From Uloborus plumipes (taxonomy: Eukaryota > Arthropoda > Arachnida > Araneae > Uloboridae): a DNA stretch of 64,000 nt. Positions 1 through 10,403 of this stretch are shown piece by piece. The stretch lies in NCBI GenBank assembly GCA_038373865.1, contig JAXGGA010001586.1:83059-147058 (forward strand). Direction: 5' to 3'. Under the pieces are notes generated by a model. It ran no database searches and had not been told where the DNA came from. It was given only the letters and a program-made list of their open reading frames with translations. Numbering within the stretch: the first letter of the stretch is position 1; every line of letters begins with the position of its first letter. Both the position numbers and the translations under genes were made by a program.

Positions 1-2189
1 TTTTCCCAGAATTCGGTTTAAAATACGTCACATTTATTTATATAATGTATTTTTTTGTTTATTTAATATGTACCCGTGCTTTTAAACAAATCGAAATAGA
101 AAACACAATAGGCTGAACTATCATTTATTGAATAACTATCGCTGACTATGTGAGAAATTTGTTACTAAAAATAAAAAATTTATACGCAAAACATTAAAAG
201 CAAAATATTCCCCATACGGCGACGTATAAGCAAGTCAGTAAAAGCTGAAAGAAATTTCCTGTAAGCTACAGCATACGGGCATGATGAATGAACACAATTT
301 CAGGCAATATTTAGGACGTTTAAGAAAATAGGGAAGTTCATGGGAGAGGGCTCCCTTTGAAAAGATTTTAGACATTAAGATCTGAAAATGCAACTATTGA
401 TTTTTCGGTGACTTTAGAGAGGTATGTCATCATACTTTATCAAAAGTGCAGTCTGGCGACTATCCTCACGAAAGTTTTCAAAATTGAAGCACTAAAAGCA
501 ATTTATTTTTGGTAACAATAAGTTTAAAGGGAACATGGGGCTTGTGCGGCACTTTAATGAAATTTTTTCTTATTTTTAGGGTTTACAAAGACTTGTGCTG
601 ACATATAGTAAAAAAAAAATGCAATTTTAAATACGTTATAAATTGGTGACATAAAATATCCATTTATAGATTCAGAAACATGTAAATATATATCATATAT
701 AAAAACAAATACCATCACTCAGTAAGGGAGTCAGTCCTAATCAATGTTGGACAACACAATGATTTTGAACAAAGCACTTTGAAACAAAATATTAATCAAA
801 AAATGTCAATGGTTCATTATTCAATAAACATTGCACAATAGGTAAAAACCAATTTTAAACAACATAAACAATTACCTGGATTGCAATTCAATTTTTCACC
901 ATGCACAGCAGTTAAAAATATTATCAAACGTAAATTATCTCTGATAAATATTCAATATAAAAAAGAACATGATGAATTGTCAATGAACTTTTAAACTAAA
1001 ATTTATTTTTATTACATACTTACCTTTAAATATCCGTATGAATTATCCCATGATTTTTGTTTTTCGTGCAAAAAATTTTTCACAGAAAGAAATTTAAAAT
1101 TGAAAAAGAAAACCTACATGGGATTTAAATATAGTGCAAGTAATTTTAGTGAAACAGATCAACAGTTTGAACTTCATTAAAACATTTGTTGACATTCAAT
1201 GCTAAGCAAAATTAAATTAAATATTTAAAAACAAATACAGTTCATTGTTTGTGGGGAAATATGGACATTTAAAATGAAAGGAAACTTAATATTTACAACA
1301 ACAAATGAGAAAAGTCGGGAGTTTTACCTCACAAGTTGAATTTTGATAACACCTAAATTAGAACTCTGCATGTTAATTGTTCTATATTGAAAACTCCAGC
1401 CCATAAAAAAATCAACATGACACAATAATGGGGGGGGGGGGATTATGTGCAGAGTAGAGTGCTTGTAAACAGTATTTTAAAATACAAACGACGCCGGTTA
1501 AAAATAATGGAAACGAAGCATAATTCAGAGAAATTTTTAATGCATTCCAGAGAAATTACGACAACAGGTGTGGAGACCTGCCATATTTTTTTTGAAGGGG
1601 GGGGGGAGTCAACATTACACAGAAAAAATAAAGATATCAACGTCCTTGAACACCCTCCCCCCCCCTCCAATTCGCCTTTACAACCCACAGAAAATAACTT
1701 AAAACATTAGGGATAACCTCCCCTCCCCTAAGGAAGAACCAGAGGGAAGAATTTGGCATAAGATGCCTCTCCAAAGCTCAATCATTTTACTTTTATTGAC
1801 CATAGGAAAGGACTAAAATTAACCATTACCCCCTCCCCCGCCTCCACACACACACCAGAAATTTAATCCTCCCCACTTAGAAACTTAATTCTCCGTCTAA
1901 AAAATATTCTGGTAGCACCAGGGCGCCCCTCTCCAGAGGCGTTTCAAGATATTTTTCTATGAGAGGTCAGTAAAAATTTTCGAATTTCAAGGTCGAAAAC
2001 ACGATTTTTGGCCCACACATGTGAGCTCATTCAAAAATTTCCTTGGTTCATGGAGAGGGGATAACCCCCAGGATACGATACTGCACCTCCCCCTGCTACC
2101 CCACATGACGGGCCAATAAGTGTTGCATTTTAAATCCAATACAAATAAATAAATTTTTCACACCCACGGCGTTCCGCCGTTGCCTTCCC
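1..2189. other. AT-rich stretch with no supported gene
   Basis: Low-complexity AT-rich sequence with poly-C and poly-G runs around 1430-1440, 1600-1610 and 1660-1670. Short ORFs here are not convincing. One splice-bordered open stretch on the minus strand (1024-1113) was considered and rejected. No terminal repeats that I could pair. Confidence 0.5.
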
Positions 2190-2900
2190 ATTTTAAATGC
2201 CCATATTGTTTACTGGCCGGAAGGTCGGGGGTGACGTCATGCGAGGGAAAGTGCTCCACTGACCTGTAATGTCTATGGGATCGTCGTGGGCCATGGGCGC
2301 CGTCGTCACCGATGAATCGCTGCTCATGTCGGCACTAGAGTTCGGCCCATCCACTAGCATAGCTACCGCCTCCACGCCTGTGCCGGCGACACACACAATC
2401 CGGAACACACAGTTCGGATAATCGGACGCGGGTTCAGGACACCATAACACACGCACACAAACAACACAAACACGTCAATAAAAACAATGCCCGACGGGTC
2501 TTCCGCGCTCGCTTGTGTAGATCAAGGGCAAGGCGAGAGTGTGGCGAGTGCTGTGCTGTTGCTGCGCACAGGACGACTTCACTTTCGAACGCACTGAGCA
2601 GGCGCGGGAAGTGGGTTAAAGAGCGCGTCGCTTCTTTCTCCCCGGAAAGTAGGTCACTGGTGTGTTCGAATCGAAAGTGAGGCAAGAGGGGCGACGCGTT
2701 ATGTAACGATCTCTTCCACGATGGTCGGGGAAGACAAAAAGCGCGCGGACAAAAAGCCCTATTACTGCGTACGTTTGGGCAGATAGAAGGTACACACTCT
2801 GTACTGTAGAACACTCGCACAATCGAACACCGAGAGTCACGTGGTCACGCCGCGTTCCACCAGTCGCGGAGGGGAGGAGCGCCTTTCTTTTGTTGTTTTC
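2190..2900. promoter_or_regulatory. CpG-rich block, likely promoter/CpG-island-like region
   Basis: This block is rich in CG dinucleotides and clearly less AT-rich than the sequence on either side, where CG is scarce. It surrounds a possible first coding exon on the minus strand (2264-2360), so it could be a promoter plus 5' UTR. The directly visible part is the compositional contrast; promoter function is inference. An unrecognised GC-rich repeat is the alternative. Confidence 0.4.
2264..2360 (-). CDS. Possible first coding exon of an unidentified gene (partial)
   Basis: On the minus strand an ATG at 2360 opens 32 codons beginning MLVDGPNSSADMSSDSS and ending at a good splice donor, CAG|GTCAGT, at 2264/2263. 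The frame is also open upstream of the ATG, but the ATG lies in a CpG-rich block and the peptide is Ser/Asp/Pro-rich, as many protein N-termini are. The exon would end in phase 1, and the remainder of the gene would lie at lower coordinates or outside the window. I found no matching downstream exon and do not recognise the family. It may be a chance ORF. Confidence 0.35.
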
Positions 2901-3443
2901 TGGCGAGAGAGGGGGAAGGAAAAGTTTTCGGACCATCCAGTGGTTTCTGGTAGGTTGCGTGTGTGGTTTGTGGCAGGGCCTCTTCCTGTAGCTGACGAGA
3001 GGGAAGGATTTTCTTGTCTGTGGGGCTTTTTTTTTTTCGACTGAATTGTTAAAGAAAATGAGTTTCTGAAAATTAAATGCAGCAATTTTTTTTGGCACAT
3101 TCAACTCATTTAAAACAAATGGAATAACGGCTGTTGATGTGGGCAGGAGTCCAGTCTTCACTCCAAAGTTTGTCAGGGGGTGCCTCTTACCCCCCCCCCC
3201 ATGTACGCATGATTCTGTATTTCTTTTTTTTTTCAAGGTTTTTGGCACCATACGGCAATTTCACGGCACTATTGCAACTAAGGAATCCAATTTCTCACTT
3301 TTTAAAAGGATATTGAAAAATAGCAAATTTTGTACGAACGAGCACAAAGCCAACCTTGAAAAATGAATCAGATCAACTGAAATTTCGCACACAGACTGAC
3401 ATTAGCATAAGGCACCTTTTCCGTACAATTGGAAAATTTAATA

Positions 3444-4131
3444 CAGTAGCCCCTCGTTATATCGCGCCTCGTTATATCCAAGGGCGGATCCAGCTTCTGG
3501 CCAAGGAGGGGGTCATTTTCGGAAAGGGGGGGGGGTCAAAGTGCAATTTTTAGGCAAAAATGGGGGGTGACAATTTTTTCGTAATATAAGCCCCAAAAAG
3601 GCAATTTTTTGCTATATTTTGTCGGTTAGGGGGGGGTAAGGGGTCATGACCCCCCCCCCTCTGGATCCGCGCCTGGTTATATCGCTCATTCGGATTTTTC
3701 GCTCTTTTCTTTTGTCTCCCCCCCCCCACCCCCCACCCCAAAAAAAATTAGTTCGAAACCATTTTTGAGAAAATACGTAAGGTGCTCAGAAAAGGTCTCC
3801 TTCTTATTTATTTTGTCATCAATGAACAAAACGAAGGTTCTTCTATTCTTCTGAATTCGCTGAAAAGAAGCATTTGTAGCTCCGCGAAAAACGTGCAATT
3901 GGAACTCCTTTATCTGGCCCAATTATAAAAAAAACTAAACTTTTTGTTACTTTTGACTGAAAAAAAAAATCTAATGTTCGAATAAATGAATATTTATGTA
4001 TGTTCACGTATATAATTTACTTACATGCTGGATTGAAAACTATTTTTAATGACCTCGGTTATATCGCACTTTCGGATACATCGCGCTTTTTTCTTGTCCC
4101 CCGAAAAGCGCGATATAACGAGGGGTTACTG
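3444..4131. mobile_element. TA-type MITE (Tc1/mariner- or pogo-like ends), interrupted
   Basis: Left end CAGTAGCCCCTCGTTATATC and right end (reverse complement) CAGTAACCCCTCGTTATATC are near-identical inverted repeats. The left flank is TA; the right flank TG/TA is less clear. Internal repeats of the 'gttatatcgc' motif. A 197-bp MITE (3479-3675) is inserted within it. No coding capacity. Confidence 0.7.
3479..3675. mobile_element. hAT-type MITE, CAAGGGCGGATCCAG family, copy 1
   Basis: Starts CAAGGGCGGATCCAG and ends CTGGATCCGCGCCTG. It is flanked by a perfect 8-bp duplication, gttatatc, at 3471-3478 and 3676-3683. Eight-bp duplications are typical of hAT elements. G/C runs fill the interior. 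It is about 200 bp and closely similar to 7403-7603. Confidence 0.85.
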
Positions 4132-4658
4132 TGTAAAAAAAAAAAAAAAGTTTTTTTTGTGCACCCTTTGCCCAGGGCCGTCGCGAGGATAAAAAAAATT
4201 GAGACGATTTTTAGATATAAAAAAGACTTTTTCAATAATTTCACTTTTAGAAAAGCTAATTCTTAGAAATTTTCAAAATTTCACGTATGATTTTCTAGGA
4301 TTTGTTCACCAAAGAATAGGGTAGTTGTGACCTATTGAATATCACTTTTTTAACTACTAAATATTGTTAAGAGGCTTACAAAACACAAAAATTCACCATT
4401 GCCGAATTTTAAAACACAACGGTTGATTCTTAATGATTTTTTTTAAAAACCCACGCGCAAAAAAAGCGCGCCTTGAAACCGAAACCCGTGACGTCGGATG
4501 GCAGTAACTTTCAGCCTTTCATCCATAAAAATTTGATTTTTGCTATATTATCGTTTCATTGCGGGATTTTCTCCTTCCGTAATCAATACCTTAAAGTCTA
4601 CTAATTCACTATTTAAAACTGGATTTATCAAAGAGCAATCCAATACCCTGCTAGGGGT
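4132..4658. other. Intergenic AT-rich stretch, nothing recognised
   Basis: Poly-A and poly-T runs and small ORFs without family features. I see no terminal repeats or splice-bordered ORFs. Confidence 0.4.
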
Positions 4659-5020
4659 CATGGGGGCCCATAAGGGGGGGGCAAGGGGGGGGGGCTCGAG
4701 CCCCCCTTGGAAATTAGTACTTTGTTTGCTTTTAGTACTACAGAAAACTTTTTTTCACCCATAAATGAATAAGTTATTAAAAATGCCAAATTTTAATAAC
4801 TCTAATCTGCACTGAAATCGCTTTCAGAATTGTAACATTATGTCTCTTCCTTCATTCTTCCATAGAAAAACAAAGGCAGATTCGTGGGTCAACCGACGCC
4901 GCATTTGCATGGGAAACTCCCCTATGTTTGCGGACTAGTGGTTAAGATAAAGAGTGGGTTGATCCGAGGATGGCAAGAGATTTTTGGCCGAGTTGAAACT
5001 AGCTGTCGTGGCCGTCACGA

Positions 5021-6225
5021 AACTTTCTTCTATATCTATCTTATGAATTCCGGTTACAAAATAAAATACGTACTCGCCCGAGTAATTGGAGACAGCTCCA
5101 ATTTCCCAATTATCGTAATAACCCTGCAAATGCAGAATCAATGAGCGAAATTGGAAATCATTGCAAAAGTCTTGTTTAGATAAATTGCAAACATTTTATT
5201 TGTTAGTAAAAAGAAATTGGCAACAGTTAAAAATTTCAAATCATTGAAAGTTTTCAGCTGTTTTGATAATTAAATAGCGTGAAAGCGATTTTTTAATGAA
5301 TTAATTTTTCGCATTGTTGACTAAGCGCAAAAATCACCCCACCCTCCCCCTGGGGCGATTGGCGCCAAAATTTAATCGATGCTTGCTTCCATATTGGGTT
5401 AGTGTTATTCCAAATTTCATTCAAATCGCAGCAATATTTCCCGAGATACAGTAGGTGCAATGACAAAATAAGCACTTTTGATTTCTCCACCCCCCTTTGA
5501 GATATTGACACACAAATTGAATCAGCACCTGTACTCAATAGGGTCTACCTATGGCCCAATTTTCGTTTGATTCCGCCGGTTACTTCCTGAGATATAGCAG
5601 TCACCCCCGCGCAGAACATGTGCGATTGCTCCACCCCCCTTCGAGATATTGACAAACAAATTGAATCAGCACCTGTATTCAGTAGGGTCTACCTATGAAC
5701 CAATTTTCGTTTGATTCCGCCGGTTACTTTCTGAGATATAGCAATCACCCCCGCGCAGAACACGTGCGATTGCTCCACCCCCCTTGGAGATATTGACAAA
5801 CAAATTGAATCAGCACCTGTACTCAGTAGGGTCTACCTATGGACCAATTTTCGTTTGATTCCGCCGGTTACTTCCTGAGATATAGCAATCACCCCCGCGC
5901 AGAACACGTGCGATTGCTCCACCCCCCTTGGAGGAATTCGCTAAAAAAAGTCAGGTGCACCAGTTCACATGGTGGTACATATGTGCAAAAATTTTTGTTC
6001 GATTTCATTCAGTAGTTTTTGCTCTAGCGCGGCCACAAAAACTGGTCACACACATACAGACTCACACACAGACACACACACAGACACACAGACAGACAGA
6101 CATTTTCCAAAAATGGTCGAAATGGACTCAGAGCACCTCAAAACGTGCAAATCCGTCAAAATTCGACATTCGAAAATTTTCACGAAACCAATACTTTCTT
6201 CTATATATTAGATATAGAAGAAAGT
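5021..6225 (-). repeat. Hairpin-plus-microsatellite dispersed repeat carrying a 144-bp tandem array
   Basis: At the right edge, 6193-6225 is a hairpin (ACTTTCTTCTATAT, short loop, ATATAGAAGAAAGT). The same ACTTTCTTCTATAT string recurs at 5021. Next to the hairpin, 6046-6100 is a CACACA/CAGACA microsatellite tract. The 144-bp minisatellite follows. Absence of this block from the homologous copy at 16077-18179 shows it is an insertion. I do not know the family. Confidence 0.55.
5499..5930. repeat. Minisatellite, three units of exactly 144 bp
   Basis: Units begin with gagatattgac at 5499, 5643 and 5787, and the next start (gagg) is at 5931, so the period is exactly 144. Units are nearly identical over 'gaatcagcacctgta', 'ttcgtttgattccgccgg' and 'cacccccgcgcagaaca'. 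A related partial unit lies just upstream (5400-5498). Confidence 0.9.
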
Positions 6226-6419
6226 AAAAATAAAGAATTTTTTTTTCTGTTTTACATTACAAAACATTTTGGGTTGGGGAGGGGGGCACGACGGGTCCAA
6301 ACCTGTTCTACGGTATATGAAAACCAATTTTTAAAATTCTTTAAAAAGTACTTCAATTATATTTCTTATCAAATAAATAAACTATGAATTAACTGAATGG
6401 CCAGAATATTACTCTTTTG

Positions 6420-6590
6420 CAGGCCCGTCACTTGGGGGGGGGGGGCAGGGGAGTCAATTGCCCCCCCCCCTGGCTTTGAGAAATCAATGTCTTTTCATAT
6501 AAGTGGGCGTGGTTTTTTATGTTTTCCGATGAAATTGCATTGTGTTTAGGCCCTTTGCCCCCCATGGAAAAACTTGAAATGATGACCCTG
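6420..6590. mobile_element. hAT-type MITE, CAGGCCCGTCA family, copy 1
   Basis: Left end CAGGCCCGTCACTTGGGG. The right end, reverse-complemented, is CAGGGTCATCATTTCAAG. Flanking 8-bp near-duplication: ctcttttg (6412-6419) and ctctttcg (6591-6598). Homologous to 31199-31376 over its whole length, including 'gaaatcaatg' and 'gtgggcgtg'. Confidence 0.75.
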
Positions 6591-6906
6591 CTCTTTCGTT
6601 AATCATTTTTTAAATCTCTAAACTACCATAAAGTCGGGTTACTTGGACCCACAAGGAGGTTATGCTATTCCCGTTTAGTTTTTTTTTAAAAAAGAACTTT
6701 TTTTTCTCAAGGAAAAAAATTCATGAAATTGGTAAAAATCGGTGATAAGGTCATTTTAAAAAAAATCATAAAATATGTTCTGGGAAAAACACCGGACTTT
6801 TATACACCCAATTGCTGGGCACTATAAAGGGTTCAAATGAGCGAATTTTTATTAAAAAAATAATAACAATTTTTGAAAGTTTCAAATTTTATTTTTTAAG
6901 CTATAA

Positions 6907-7368
6907 TCTACTTATATTAAAAACTGAGTATCTTTCTAACTATCTTTCTAACTATCTTTCTTTCTAACTATCTTTCTATGTCACGCTTCTTTCTCCTGAA
7001 CGCCAATGAACTGAAAGTCGAACCAGGTACCGATAGATAGGTAATTTTTCAAGCTTCATTAGTTTCAATCTATATAATTATACTATTTTAATTAGCGAAG
7101 ATATCAATTAATAAGTAGTCAAGTTTAAAGCGATTAAGCCTAATAAATGATTAAATATGAAATCCATTCTTGCATTGCAAAACGTGGTTGCCATGCCATG
7201 AAACAATAATAAAAATGAAAATGAGAATTTTGAATGAAGGCTTAACTAAATCAAACACGAAACTCATAAGCGGGCGACTTACATAGTATTTTTATCGCTA
7301 GCTACTTGTAATATTTTGAAACATTCATTTGTTGAAGAGCCATCTACTTATATTAAAAACTGAGTATC
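6907..7368. repeat. Pair of direct repeats resembling Helitron 5' ends
   Basis: TCTACTTATATTAAAAACTG occurs at 6907 and again at 7343, each preceded by A. Helitrons begin with TC after a target A. A TTTCTAAC microsatellite follows the first copy. Possible 3' ends include a hairpin followed by CTAG near 7915-7932, but the pairing is uncertain. Confidence 0.4.
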
Positions 7369-7402
7369 AATGTCTGCTTTTTCTCCTTTGAGCGAGCTGA
7401 AC

Positions 7403-7603
7403 CAAGGGCGGATCCAGCTTCTGGTTAAGGAGGGGGTCATTTTCGGAAAGGGGGGGGTCAAAGTGCAATTTTTGTGCAAAAATGGGGTGGTTTGGCAGTT
7501 TTTTCGTAAAATAAGTCCCAAAAATGCAATTTTTTGCTATATTTGGTCGGTTAAGGGGGGGGGGGGTCATGATCCCCATGACCCCACTCTGGATCCGCGC
7601 CTG
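7403..7603. mobile_element. hAT-type MITE, CAAGGGCGGATCCAG family, copy 2
   Basis: Begins CAAGGGCGGATCCAG and ends CTGGATCCGCGCCTG. Perfect 8-bp target duplication agctgaac at 7395-7402 and 7604-7611. The body is closely similar to 3479-3675. Confidence 0.88.
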
Positions 7604-8265
7604 AGCTGAACTTACTGAAAATTTCCTCACCATCTTGAAGGCGCGAAGCATCTCAATAATTCGAATGATTTTTTTTATACAGGAAAAAAGTAAAGGCGTG
7701 AAGCGCCTGTTAGCGAGCCGCCTTGGCGGGGAGTAGTTTCTTGACATTTTCCTCACTACTTTCAGGGCACGAAGTGCCCGTGCAACGCCGGGCCACGTTC
7801 GTGGTACGTCTTGAAATCGAATGAACATTAAATTATATCAAATAAAACTTCAGAATGAGGTAAAAGTTAGAGAGGGGGGACGTTATGCATCAACATGTCG
7901 CAGGAAGCTAATCTAGCTGCCCTGGCAGCTAGTATAGCTTAAAATGCATATTATGCATTCAATGATTATAATAAAATATGCTATGAAACTACCTGCAACT
8001 TCTTCACTTCACCACAAAAATGATTTTTTTTATTGATCAATAAACCAAATTAAATTTTTTCTGTAAAACAATGTCTAAGTGACATATCAATTGTTATTTA
8101 TTTGAAGAAAAAAAATATTTTTTTAAAAAGGTTGAATATTTTTGAAGTAGTGTCCTTTCAAATGGAGTCATTTGCTTTTTTTTCCCTTCAAAATACTACC
8201 TGATTTTTTGCAGTATTTTAATAGGCTGTAACAGGAGCAATATTTTTTTCTCGCAAAATCCTTAT

Positions 8266-10403
8266 GGGCAATTTCACGGTAACTTACGTTACATTTCGAC
8301 CAACTCTTATTCATTTAGCACCTCAGTACAGACAAATTTTGTTGTACAAATCTTGTATGAAAGCATTCTATGAAAATGACAGTTGAAAGCAAAATTAAAA
8401 TGCAAAAATATTCGATGCATTTAAATTTTACAAAATCTAGCAGTCAAAGATAAGGCAGTAACTTGCGTTACACAAAAAGGGAATGACATAATATGAAAAT
8501 TGGTTCTGAGGCAAATTTCTGCTCTATTACAGCTGTTTTATTGTTTGAAGCATAATTTATCAGTTCCTTATAATGCTTAGGAATATATTTTCATTAATTT
8601 AAAAACTTATTTCAAAAATTGAAAATTATGGGAATTTTTAACTTGGTAACTTATGTTACAATAACTTACGTTACAAAATTTACTTACAAGCATATCTTTA
8701 TTACAAAAATTAATGAATGAAAATTACAGCTTATTTTAGATCAAAACATTGAAAATTAACAATTATGAATTAAATTTACAGAAATTTAATATCAAACTCA
8801 ATGAAAAATCAAAAATATTACATAACATAAGACTTAAATCTATACTGGCTGCTGCAATTAACAAGTTCAGGTAATTCAATTTTTCAAATCATTCTTTCTT
8901 TCTTATTATAAATTTCATCTGTCGTTACTGGCCATTTCTAATTGGTTCTAACAGCAGCCATTACTTATAAATAAACTCATTTTCTTCAATAATCGTCACA
9001 ACTCAAGGATACAATGTATTTTCGTACTTTACCACACACCATTCACCAGCTTTTATCTCTGTTTTTTCTTCTTGTTCCTTAAAATACTTAACTAAACGAA
9101 ACCCCGTAGTTTGTTAATTTCTAGTTCTTAAATGGTCATTGTTAATGTGCGGATCTTCAGAAAGTATTTTTGATAAATTTTGCTTTTTCTAACATATTTC
9201 AATACCATAAAGAGTGACTTATATTTAAAAATCTGTAATATCCACATGACTTTTCTCATACCCCTTCTACAGCGCATCTTTTCTGCAGAGTTTAGTGGCA
9301 TTTTAATGCAGAATAAAATGTATTTCACCTGTAAGAAATAAAATATTTTTGTATTTGTTACTTCTAAAACATATTTGATAACTTTAAGGACCCTGCTCCA
9401 CATCAGCGGAAAACGCGACCGAAATAGAAGGCAGAAACCGAAAATCCGGGTACTTTCCATAGGAATACTATTTAATTCATTTTACGTTTCTGCTTTATTT
9501 TTCTGCTTTACGTCAATGTGGAGCAGGGCCCTAAATCATAACAGAAGTCATTTTTGAATAATTTATAGTACATTACTCCTAAATATTCTGAATGCAGTGA
9601 TATTGTTTAAAGAGAATTAATATCTCAAAAGCCAAAAAGAAACATATAATTTATAATAGAGGTGTATTGTAATCTTATTAACAAATAGAGCCATTTTAAG
9701 AAATATGATTAATTTAGATTAAGTAAATACAATATAAATTCAAAACAATTCTTGCATAAATTACTCCTACTTACCACATAGATTTATTTCACAATTTACT
9801 TTCTTTATAAATACAAGTATTTAAGTTCTACTTGGGTAACTTACATTACCTGCATATGTTGGTAACTTAAGTTACACGTTTTGATTGTAGCACAAAAAAT
9901 TAAATAGACAATTTAAAAAAAAAAACTTTAACTATTTGCTTAACACACACTTATAAGATAGAAAATATAGCATTGTCAACATTGCATTGCCCTTTCTTTA
10001 TGCACATCATGAACTTTAACATGTTTTTGGTAACTTATGTTACATAGAACAGTGCATTTTTGAAGTTAACATAAATCACTTAATTTACGTGAAAACACTC
10101 GTTTTAGCAATTTACAATATTGAATTAAAGTGTAATAATCAATATTCTTCCTTTAAAACAGTTATCTAAAAAAAAAAAATCGAAACTTACCAACGTTGAA
10201 AGATTGACCATTTGCTTTGCCAAAAGTTAAATATTCCATTTCCAACTTCAAAGTGCTGCCAAAACTAAAAATACTACATTCTTGACAAAAAATTAGTATA
10301 AATTATAAACTTCTAACATTTTAAAACCAAAAAATATGTAAAACAGACGCATTGCTGCAATTTGATTTTTCCAACGCTTTTCCACACTTGCATGGAATTG
10401 CCC
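8266..10403. mobile_element. 4-bp-TSD DNA transposon relic with palindromic subterminal repeats
   Basis: Terminal inverted repeats are short: GGGCAATTTCACGG at the left, and GGGCAATTCCATGC as the reverse complement of the right end. A perfect 4-bp duplication TTAT flanks it (8262-8265 and 10404-10407). Seven copies of the near-palindrome GTAACTTAYGTTAC cluster in the two ends: 8279, 8458, 8646, 8661, 9836, 9862 and 10030. A small ORF on the minus strand (MEYLTFGKANGQSFNV, about 10190-10240) runs into a donor-like G|GTAAG and might be a first-exon remnant. An internal MITE lies at 9387-9532. The termini group it with 24323-25821, 58672 onward and 59592-62548. Confidence 0.75.
9387..9532. mobile_element. 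Short MITE, AGGGCCCTGCTCCACATCAG family, copy 1
   Basis: Left 'aggaccctgctccacatcag' and right 'aatgtggagcagggccct' are inverted. The inner sequence (aaaacgcgaccgaaa, gaaaatccgggtacttt) recurs at 13874-13998 and 20489-20621. Confidence 0.75.

Larger units (their letters stand above)
4659..6640. mobile_element. hAT-like element copy (CATGGGNGCCCATA family), truncated and twice interrupted
   Basis: The left terminus CATGGGGGCCCATAAGGGG and the following ~330 bp match the complete copy at 16077-18179, including the 'ctcgagccccccttggaaattagtac' region and the segment around 4780-4980. Homology resumes at about 6225-6410. Between these lies a hairpin/minisatellite repeat (about 5021-6225). A second MITE sits at 6420-6590. 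The right terminus was not found, so the copy looks truncated. Confidence 0.6.

Noticed and set aside
1024..1113. A 30-codon open stretch on the minus strand with acceptor- and donor-like borders (ATGTAG|GTTTTC and AAAG|GTAAGT)
   Set aside because: Its first third is poly-Phe from a pyrimidine tract, the phase does not match the possible exon at 2264-2360, and the next open stretch (about 886-948) is out of phase. No family recognised.
2616..3251. A 211-codon minus-strand ORF next to the CpG-rich block
   Set aside because: Basic, low-complexity product containing homopolymer-derived Lys and Phe runs and no domain; more likely 5' UTR or non-coding.
5928..6227. ORFs with T-H-T-Q-T-H repeats
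   Set aside because: Translation of the CA/CAGA microsatellite tract.
8279..10043. Regularly recurring GTAACTTACGTTAC considered as a CRISPR-like array or microsatellite
   Set aside because: Spacing is irregular (15 bp to over 1 kb), the genome is eukaryotic, and the copies sit in the ends of a transposon.
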